A stretch of 38,168 nt of DNA. Origin: CAZYPB01 sp964649265. Its GTDB lineage: Archaea; Micrarchaeota; Micrarchaeia; Burarchaeales; JAKAKT01. The stretch covers positions 1 through 38,168 of the forward strand of contig CAZYPB010000005.1 in NCBI GenBank assembly GCA_964649265.1, in the 5' to 3' direction. The translations under genes and the position numbers were made by a program. Shown piece by piece: positions 33,683 through 38,168 of this stretch (the first letter of the stretch is position 1; each line of letters begins with the position of its first letter). The notes beneath the pieces are model-generated. The model worked only from the letters and a program-made list of their open reading frames with translations, was not told the origin of the DNA and made no database searches.

Positions 33683-34505
33683 GTATTTGGTGAAAGGTGC
33701 TCTTGTCATAATCTTCTTTGGCTCAATAGCGGTTTTGCTTGCTCCATTTGTTTTTGGATATGTTGTTGCCATCATTCTTTGGAAAATTATGGGTTTCTTT
33801 TATTCAAAAATCGAGGATGTTTACTACTTTTTTCGGTATCGCTTGCTAAGACCAAAGCTACAAATTAAAACCAATGTTACGGCGATTGCACCTGTTGAAG
33901 AACCAACTGAGGAAAAACTGAAATCTGAACTAAAGCCCCAAGAAGAACCTGCTCCGGTGGCATTAGAAAAAGAACCGGAAGGAGAGGAAGAGCCAGAAGA
34001 AAACGAAGATTGGAAAGACGAATCAGTAGAACCAGAGCCAGTGCTCGAACCTGGTTTCTATGTTGAAAGGGAGCTTTCGCACGATGAGAAGGAGAAGTTG
34101 TTCGCCAAGGGCTACAAGCGACTCAAAATAAGCCCTTACGGAACCTCGGGCGCTGCCTTTTACTGGGTTAAGCCGCGCTACAACGAATCGAAAGAGCACG
34201 CGTTCTTCTGCTATCTGGTTGAGGCTGAGGTTAAGAAATACGTTAAGGAACTGAAGACAAATGTAACCTATGGGCCGGATATTGAGTTTGAAGCCAACGA
34301 AAGAAAGTATTGCGTGGACGTTGAGACTGGAACGAACACGGAGCGCAACCCAGCCTTCCTGAACAAGAAATTTGCTTTCTATAACAAGGAATTTTACGAG
34401 GTGTTTATTCTTGTTACGAATAAGAAATTGAAGTATAGCTATAAACGCTATGGAACCGTTCTTACCCGCAGCACGTTCAGAAAAGCCATAGAAGAGCTTT
34501 TCTGA
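33660..34505 (+). CDS. Membrane-anchored protein with possible nuclease-like domain
   Basis: 281 residues from ATG 33660 (MSLEDLLEYLVKGALV...), with GGGTGG just before it and a 23-nt overlap with the integrase gene. One or two N-terminal membrane helices (VIIFFGSIAVLLAPFVFGYV) lead through a Glu/Pro-rich linker (about 90-140) to a soluble domain. There, GPDIEFE followed by KYCVDVETG, then FEVFILVTNKKL-like strands, recalls a PD-(D/E)XK nuclease fold, but the usual Lys is not evident. Co-transcribed with the integrase. Function within the element is unknown. Confidence 0.55.
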   Translation: MSLEDLLEYLVKGALVIIFFGSIAVLLAPFVFGYVVAIILWKIMGFFYSKIEDVYYFFRYRLLRPKLQIKTNVTAIAPVEEPTEEKLKSELKPQEEPAPVALEKEPEGEEEPEENEDWKDESVEPEPVLEPGFYVERELSHDEKEKLFAKGYKRLKISPYGTSGAAFYWVKPRYNESKEHAFFCYLVEAEVKKYVKELKTNVTYGPDIEFEANERKYCVDVETGTNTERNPAFLNKKFAFYNKEFYEVFILVTNKKLKYSYKRYGTVLTRSTFRKAIEELF

Positions 34506-34742
34506 TAAGTCATTTTCTTTTTCTCACACCGCACAAAATATATGGAGCTTGTTTGGAGGCAGTGGAACGGCGGTTTTTCAGGTTTTTCCCGAATAAAGAT
34601 GAACCATTGCGCAGCTTCTGTTTAAGCGGCAGTGATTGACGCTTAAGGTCTGAAAATCGTTTTACGGTAAAAACAGGCGTTCAAGAAAAAAACACTTCGA
34701 AGAAACGTTAGGCTTAGTTGCCGCAGCCCACGCAGCTTACCC
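34506..34742. other. Non-coding interval with short inverted repeats
   Basis: No convincing gene in these 237 bases. Inverted repeats: TTAAGCG/CGCTTAA (34622-34646), TTTTCAG/CTGAAAA enclosing it, and TTTTAC/GTAAAA just to its right. It separates the convergent ends of the 33660 gene and the reverse transcriptase, so it may hold transcription ends for both. Confidence 0.4.
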
Positions 34743-35839
34743 TTAATTTTTACGCAGTTCATGAGTGGATTTATTGAGCAAACGTTCAACTTGCGTTCTT
34801 ACCTTACTTCTTAGTCTATATGTATTTCCCATTCGTGCATAACCATCCCACCCTGCTGAGCTTAGGCGAATGCGTTCTCGGTTTATTTCTCCGTTCTTCA
34901 GGTCAGTTTCAAACCTCAAGAGCCTCCTTTCTAGCTTTCTCAGATTGCTTTTTTTCAGGAATTTGCAGTAAAAGAAAACGCGGAAGCCCAAAAGAGTTAT
35001 GCCGTGTCTTAAAGGGATTATTTTTGACTTTTCGGGATGGAGTTCCAGCTTCAGGTTTTCGAGAAGAAATTGATTTATTTCGCATTTGTAGCGTTCCAGT
35101 CTTTCCTTGTCCTTATCAAGAATCAGGAAATCGTCAACGTATCGTACGTAAAGCTTCACCCTGAGCTTGTGCTTAACGAAATAATCCAACTCACTCAAGT
35201 AGACATTGGCAAAGAATTGACTGGTCAAATTCCCAAGCGGCATTCCTTTTCTAGGAGTTTTCGATTTGTGGTTTGCAAGAATTAGCCGAATTAGGTTGAG
35301 TAAATCTTCATCAACGATTCTTTCCCTCAAAATCGAAATCAGAACCTCGTGGTCAACGGTCTCGAAATAGTGTTTGATGTCAGCTTTGAGCGCAAAACCG
35401 ACCACGTCATTCCCGTTTTTGGGATTGCCCCCCCCCGCATCATTCCGTTGCGCGTCGCCTTGTGTATGAAAAAATCGAAGCGATTCAGGGCGGCAAGGGT
35501 TCCTTTCCCTTTCCTGTTCGCATATGTGTCGTAGATGAAACGCTTTTCGAAGATTGGTTCTATGACGTTGCAGATTGCGTGGTGAATCACGCGGTCCCTG
35601 AAATGGGAGGAACTTATCCGCCTGGTTTTTGGGTCTCTAACGGTGAAAGTAGTCAGTGGCCTTGGCTTGTAAGTTCCTGTGAGAAGTTCCCACTGGAGCT
35701 TGAAAAGTTCGTTTGGAAGTTCTTTTTCGAAATCTATGACATATTGCTTTTTGGATTTCCGTTTCTTTGCCTTCTGAAAAGCAAGAAGAAGGTTGTCGTA
35801 GTCCGTAAGCTTATCGAACAGACGGCGATAAGTTTTCAT
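34743..35839 (-). CDS. DGR-type reverse transcriptase, frame interrupted at a G9 run
   Basis: The N-terminal half reads from ATG 35839 (MKTYRRLFDKLTDYDN...) through SSHFRDRVIHHAICNVIEP and YANRKGKGTLAAL. The C-terminal half continues in another frame with FALKADIKHYFETVDHEVL, GMPLGNLTSQFFANVYLSELD and the catalytic YVRYVDDFLIL. The LGNLTSQ motif fits the [LIV]GxxxSQ signature of DGR enzymes rather than the QGxxxSP of group II introns. The frames meet at nine G (C9 on the plus strand, 35428-35436); a tenth would give an intact protein of 365 residues. It copies the adjacent template repeat into mutagenised cDNA. No Avd-like gene is next to it. Confidence 0.9.
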
Positions 35840-35872
35840 GAATAGAAATGTCCTGGGGGCACAGGGAAGGGT

Positions 35873-35967
35873 CATTCCAACGCGGTTGTCAGGCTCGTTG
35901 TTGAGGTTGACGTTCTGCCTGTTGTTGTAGTTGTTGAGGTCGTTGTAGTCGCGGACAGGGGGCCGCA
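35873..35967 (-). repeat. DGR template repeat (TR)
   Basis: This 95-nt stretch aligns without gaps to 36255-36349 in the target gene. In the sense (minus) strand it holds 30 adenines, and 21 of these differ in the target copy; none of the other 65 positions differs. It contains ten AAC codons in the target frame, typical of templates because changing A1 and A2 of AAC gives many amino acids and no stop. It starts 34 nt upstream of the reverse transcriptase ATG, with which it shares an open frame, probably by chance. The borders could extend by one or two bases. Confidence 0.93.
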
Positions 35968-36024
35968 TACTGTAGCCCCTTCACTAAAACTGCCACTGCG
36001 GCTTCAAACGTTCGACCAAATGGC

Positions 36025-36129
36025 TTACCAGCTGTCGCCGCTGTATTTCATGGCCGCTTTTACGGCACTATGAAGGGGCGTGTGGCCCTGAGTGCCTATC
36101 GCCCAGGACTGCAAAGTTATTTTTGCTCC
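36025..36129 (-). pseudogene. Ankyrin-like continuation of the DGR target, out of frame
   Basis: Directly after the target stop, another frame encodes GAKITLQSWAIGTQGHTPLHSAV and then KAAMKYSGDSW before a stop at 36025. GHTPLHSAV is the ankyrin-repeat core, and the target's last in-frame residues (LQLLGELIK) fit the helix that precedes GA in such repeats. One added A in the AAA at 36130-36132 would fuse them. Seen: the open frame and motif. Inferred: that the target normally ends in an ankyrin-like unit. Confidence 0.55.
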
Positions 36130-36896
36130 TTTATGAGTTCTCCCAGCAGTTGGAGCTTGGCCCGTTGCTCTGGCATCCATTTTGCCACGTCCGGCTCTTT
36201 TTCTGAAATTTTTGTCACTTCGGCCAGCAGGCTGTTCAAATTGGCCTTTTCAAGCACCCCAACGCGGATGACAGGCACGTAGTCGAGGCCGACGTCCTGC
36301 CTGTCGCCGTAGCCGCCGAGGCCGCCGAAGTCGCGGACAGGGGGCCGCAAAGTTTCCGTGTCGTTATAATACATCCAGCCCTTCTGTCCATATGAGAGGC
36401 TATTCAGCTCTTGGTGGGTAGCTTGTTTTATCAGGCCTGTTTTTTCATCGACTTTTCCCGTAGCTCCGCTTGTTTGTATGCCTGTGACCACCGTAACAAT
36501 TGCTGGAACAACTTCAACCACTCCGCTTTTTTTCGCCCTTACTCCATCAGGAACGGAGGTTATATCAAGAGCGTTTCCAGGGGCGTACGGGTCTCCTCCC
36601 TCTATCTTCGCCTTTTTAAAATCAGAAGCATTGATTCGTGAGCTCATTACGGCGTCGGTTATGTTGTGGCCTTTCCTGAATCCTTTTCCTTTCTCAGGTA
36701 TTGCGACCCAATCGCTGGCAACAGTAGGAAATCCTTCTTTTACATCTTTGTATTTGCCAGACATAAGAAGATAATGCAGTTCTTTGTTGGTCGGTCTGTT
36801 GTCGTTGCCACGGATGACTTGGCCGTAAGTAAGTCCTTCTGAAACGCGCGACTTTACTCTTACGTGCTCGCCTGATTGCAATTGAGTGCTGCTCAT
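36117..36896 (-). CDS. DGR target (variable) protein
   Basis: 259 residues as read. ATG 36896 is preceded by GGGAGGTTGA and, further up, a TATA-like TATTTAAA (36951-36958). The variable repeat encodes residues about 183-214: RPPVRDF, GGLGGYGDRQDVGLDYVPV, then IRVGV. The segment GWMYYNDTETLRPPVRD and the RVG end recall C-type-lectin/FGE-like DGR targets, whose variable residues form a binding surface; the fold is inferred. Unlike most targets, about 45 helical residues follow the variable repeat, and an ankyrin-like tail may be lost to a frameshift. No signal peptide or membrane helix is visible, so a cytoplasmic location is most likely. Confidence 0.88.
   Translation of the reverse strand: MSSTQLQSGEHVRVKSRVSEGLTYGQVIRGNDNRPTNKELHYLLMSGKYKDVKEGFPTVASDWVAIPEKGKGFRKGHNITDAVMSSRINASDFKKAKIEGGDPYAPGNALDITSVPDGVRAKKSGVVEVVPAIVTVVTGIQTSGATGKVDEKTGLIKQATHQELNSLSYGQKGWMYYNDTETLRPPVRDFGGLGGYGDRQDVGLDYVPVIRVGVLEKANLNSLLAEVTKISEKEPDVAKWMPEQRAKLQLLGELIKEQK
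36255..36349 (-). repeat. DGR variable repeat (VR)
   Basis: Copy of the template with 21 substitutions, all at template adenines of the sense strand: 16 A to G and 5 A to T. The ten template AAC codons now read Gly, Gly, Gly, Gly, Asp, Asp, Gly, Asp, Tyr and Ile in order. The sense 5' end (TGCGGCCCCCTGTCCGCGAC) is invariant. At the sense 3' end GCGTTGG is shared and would be where the mutagenic homing start lies; a weak GGCCA/TGGCC hairpin sits about 11 nt beyond it. Confidence 0.93.
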
Positions 36897-36950
36897 ATCT
36901 TCAACCTCCCACCTACGTGTAGAATGAGTAGTATATTATCGCCGAACTAG

Positions 36951-36958
36951 TTTAAATA
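36951..36958 (-). promoter_or_regulatory. TATA-like box of the DGR target
   Basis: Sense TATTTAAA, about 55-62 nt before the target ATG. A start site about 25 bp downstream would leave a leader of about 30 nt carrying the GGGAGGT ribosome site. It could drive target, TR and reverse transcriptase as one unit. Confidence 0.55.
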
Positions 36959-36989
36959 GGTTCGTGTTTTGTTTATTACTAACTGCAGT

Positions 36990-37110
36990 TTATAATTTAG
37001 CCAGTTTTTCCATCAGGCCCCTGTCTTTCTCAAGGTTCTCGTGCAGAATTCGCATTACCTCTTCCTTCTTGGCATAAACGATTTTTCCGTTCTTCTTTTC
37101 CCTTTTTCAT
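36990..37110 (-). pseudogene. Small lysine-rich gene, frame broken
   Basis: ATG 37110 starts MKKGK, and a second frame ending at 36990 reads KKNGKIVYAKKEEVMRIL and then HENLEKDRGLMEKLAKL, a good amphipathic helix. Adding one A to each of two A runs (A5 and A4 just after the ATG) would join them into a protein of about 40 residues. As read the gene is broken. Function unknown. Confidence 0.4.
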
Positions 37111-37198
37111 AACTCTCACTTTATTAGTGGTTTTCCCAGTTTATAAGGCTTTCTTGGAATGGGCTTCGAACTGTTGATAAAAAAAGAACTGGAGAAAC

Positions 37199-37276
37199 CT
37201 ACCCCCCTTCATTTGTCTCGTCATCACGCTGGTAGTTATAGTCTTCTTCTCCATCTCTATCCATAAACATTATCAT
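37199..37276 (-). CDS. Acidic microprotein (25 aa)
   Basis: ATG 37276 with a perfect GGAGGTG 7 nt before it. The product MIMFMDRDGEEDYNYQRDDE plus five residues is very acidic and resembles the 33-residue protein at 37582-37683 (M-x-FMDRD...EDY-Y). The shared start and ribosome site make chance unlikely. Function unknown. Confidence 0.45.
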   Translation of the reverse strand: MIMFMDRDGEEDYNYQRDDETNEGG

Positions 37277-37328
37277 AAGAACACCTCCGTTTGATATCTT
37301 AAGAGGGCATAACGCCTTCAAAATATTG

Positions 37329-37373
37329 TTACTTTTTCTCCTTCGGATTACAGATACGCTGCTCGTTATAGTC
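37329..37373 (-). pseudogene. Possible third, degenerate copy of the microprotein
   Basis: A frame reading DYNEQRICNPKEKK and then a stop resembles the EDYNYQRDDE part of the 25-residue protein, but no clear start codon precedes it. A short segment (CTCCTTCGGATTA, from 37339) recurs at 37785-37797. Weak evidence; listed because it repeats the pattern next to it. Confidence 0.22.
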
Positions 37374-37581
37374 TTGTAAATAAGAGGTTGTTATATCACC
37401 TGGGCTCCTATAGCAGCACAGTAAAAACAGCGGTATAGTTCAAAACAATAAGGGCAGGTCCTTTATCCGCCTATATCTGATACATTTGTATTTCCTGATA
37501 ATAGTATACATACACTAGTATATAAGCTTACTATAAGTAGATTAAAAAAAGAAAAGTAGGGGAAAGTCCGATCAGCTGTAC

Positions 37582-37683
37582 CTATTCATCGTCCTTTTCC
37601 TCTTCCTCTGTTTCTTCCTCTTCTTCCTCATCATCGCTTTTGTAACTATAGTCCTCAATGTCGTCTCTGTCCATGAATATCAC
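37582..37683 (-). CDS. Acidic microprotein (33 aa), paralogue
   Basis: GTG 37683 follows AGGAGGTG closely; an ATG three codons later is possible. The product starts MIFMDRDDIEDYSYKSDDEE and ends in a Glu/Asp-rich tail. It matches the 25-residue protein at 37199-37276 in its first half. A hairpin (37710-37725) separates it from the next upstream micro-gene. Such acidic tails occur in DNA mimics and nucleic-acid-protein inhibitors, but nothing here proves a role. Confidence 0.45.
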   Translation of the reverse strand: MIFMDRDDIEDYSYKSDDEEEEEETEEEEKDDE

Positions 37684-37709
37684 AGAAACACCTCCTTTTG
37701 AATAGTAAG

Positions 37710-37725
37710 GGGGCAAAAAAGCCCC
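37710..37725 (-). terminator. GC hairpin between micro-genes
   Basis: GGGGC-(six T)-GCCCC in the minus sense, directly after the 13-residue gene and before the ribosome site of the next. It may be a processing site or partial terminator; the T run is in the loop, so it is not a classic intrinsic terminator. Confidence 0.3.
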
Positions 37726-37734
37726 ATAATATCG

Positions 37735-37776
37735 TTACTCTTTTGGTTGCTCCTTCGGTTTCTTCTTTTTAGCCAT
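37735..37776 (-). CDS. Possible 13-aa lysine-rich micro-ORF
   Basis: ATG 37776 with GGAGGTG 6 nt before it encodes MAKKKKPKEQPKE and stops. The strong ribosome site is the only real support, together with its place after the stop of the 37795-37952 gene. It could be a leader peptide or chance. Confidence 0.3.
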   Translation of the reverse strand: MAKKKKPKEQPKE

Positions 37777-37794
37777 GCTTACACCTCCTTCGGA

Positions 37795-37952
37795 TTAGAG
37801 ATCTATATCTGCCTCTATTGGTCTTGGGAATGAGACAAGGTAGATTTTGGCGGGGCGGCTCCCGGAGGTAACACGGTCGGAAAACAAGTGGTGTAAATAA
37901 AACGACCATGGGCCGCTTTTTTTCCTCCTCTGCCCCTTTTAGAGGCAGACAT
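37795..37952 (-). pseudogene. Small basic protein gene, frame broken at A7
   Basis: ATG 37952 (after AGGAG) starts MSASKRGRGGKK, and another frame ending at 37795 reads SRPAKIYLVSFPRPIEADIDL. The T7 run on the plus strand (37917-37923) lies between them. One more base there gives a single 52-residue protein with a basic start and acidic end. A TATA-like CTTATAAAC near 37982-37990 suggests it heads the micro-gene transcript. No family recognised. Confidence 0.45.
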
Positions 37953-38088
37953 ATCTCCTAAGTGGTGTTATGGGGGCACCAGTTTATAAGCTTATCCAGA
38001 GGCCTTTTTAACGTCGAAAAAACGAGGTAAAAACACAATTTGGAAAAGCCTGTAAGCAGGAGTAAAATATATAACTAAACCAGAGTAA

Positions 38089-38168
38089 ATGACTGCCATG
38101 GGATTAAAGCAATTCCTGATTGTGTTCTCACATGCGTTTGTGCTGTGGTTTCTTTGTACTGCAGTAAT
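38089..38168 (+). CDS. Membrane protein, N-terminal fragment cut by window end
   Basis: An open plus-strand frame begins at ATG 38089 (or 38098) and runs off the right edge. The visible part (MGLKQFLIVFSHAFVLWFLC) is one hydrophobic helix. A TATA-like AAAATATATAAC near 38065 fits a leaderless start at 38098. Too short to name. Confidence 0.5.
   Translation, partial: MTAMGLKQFLIVFSHAFVLWFLCTAV

Larger units (their letters stand above)
32224..38088. mobile_element. Putative integrative element after tRNA-Thr, right border not found
   Basis: From 32224 the sequence has higher GC in genes, different codon choice, a tyrosine recombinase, a nuclease-like membrane protein, a DGR and several micro-genes, with no housekeeping gene. 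tRNA 3' ends are common targets of archaeal integrases. A second copy of the tRNA-Thr 3' end, expected as the right attachment site, was not found in the window, so the right limit given is only where the next ordinary-looking gene starts. Confidence 0.6.

Noticed and set aside
34672..34720. Integron attC-like core (GTTAGGC)
   Set aside because: The partner RYYYAAC site and the characteristic long imperfect hairpin were not found.
34743..35839. Group II intron or retron reverse transcriptase
   Set aside because: There is no maturase or endonuclease domain, no domain V-like RNA, and motif 4 is LGNLTSQ. The adjacent repeat pair with adenine-only differences fits a DGR.
35840..35968. N-terminal extension of the reverse transcriptase through the template repeat (ATG at 35968)
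   Set aside because: The open frame is expected because the template encodes protein in the target's frame and lacks stops; RT homology begins at MKTYRRLF (35839).
35975..36079. 9-bp inverted repeat GCCCCTTCA/TGAAGGGGC around the TR leader
   Set aside because: One arm lies in the ankyrin-like codons and the loop is 87 nt; it may be chance. Kept only as a possible part of the template RNA fold.
37380..37500. Mini zinc-knuckle frame with CPYC...CFYC on the minus strand
   Set aside because: No start codon: a stop lies just upstream of the first Cys, and no ribosome site fits.
37550..37980. CRISPR array from recurring GGAGGTG-containing segments
   Set aside because: The repeats are ribosome binding sites before micro-genes, irregularly spaced and imperfect.

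Overview
The window is archaeal, most likely from a small-genome (DPANN-type) archaeon. This rests on gene content: an archaeal proteasome beta subunit, aEF-1beta with its zinc-ribbon neighbour, Rad50 with a CxxC zinc hook, the KH/beta-CASP nuclease aCPSF1, an archaeal class I CCA-adding enzyme, DtdA, an EndA-type splicing endonuclease subunit, RibL and AsnRS. Many genes have a TATA-like box about 25 bp before a leaderless start, and others have GGTGAT or GGAGGTG ribosome sites. The phylum cannot be fixed from the window. Two runs of ten N (24203-24212 and 33169-33178) are scaffold gaps inside genes.

Layout. 1-2912: a truncated hydrolase-like gene and two related methyltransferases around a TrmB-like regulator. 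2917-6319: Rad50, a Mut7-C protein, aEF-1beta, a zinc ribbon, and tRNA-Arg(GCG) with a 73-nt intron in its T-loop. 6364-13580: a methyltransferase-like protein and mostly envelope proteins (two lipoproteins, small membrane proteins, a surface protein with a C-terminal anchor), plus a histone-deacetylase-family enzyme. 13581-16140: aCPSF1 and PsmB. 16247-23801: an alpha-glucan operon (glycogen synthase-like GT, three GH57, one GH15, two small DUF5752-like proteins). 23912-32223: TIM, a kinase-like protein, RibL, and a cluster for tRNA charging, editing, maturation and splicing (AsnRS, AlaX, CCA enzyme, DtdA, EndA-like, tRNA-Thr).

From 32224 the character changes: higher GC, a tyrosine recombinase, phage-like small genes and a reverse transcriptase. 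I read this as an integrative element placed directly after tRNA-Thr(GGT); its right end was not found. Its centrepiece is a diversity-generating retroelement (DGR): a target gene (36117-36896) with a variable repeat (36255-36349), a template repeat (35873-35967) and a DGR-type reverse transcriptase (34743-35839), all on the minus strand. The repeats align without gaps over 95 nt. They differ at 21 sites, and every one is an adenine of the template sense strand (16 A to G, 5 A to T). All ten AAC codons of the template are changed in the target. This is the signature of adenine-directed mutagenic retrohoming, so the element has been active.

Several frames inside the element are broken by what look like one-base losses in homopolymers: the reverse transcriptase at G9, an ankyrin-like tail of the target, and two small genes. 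They may be sequencing undercalls, decay or phase variation. Further right is a set of very small genes with strong ribosome binding sites, then a membrane protein gene cut by the window end.
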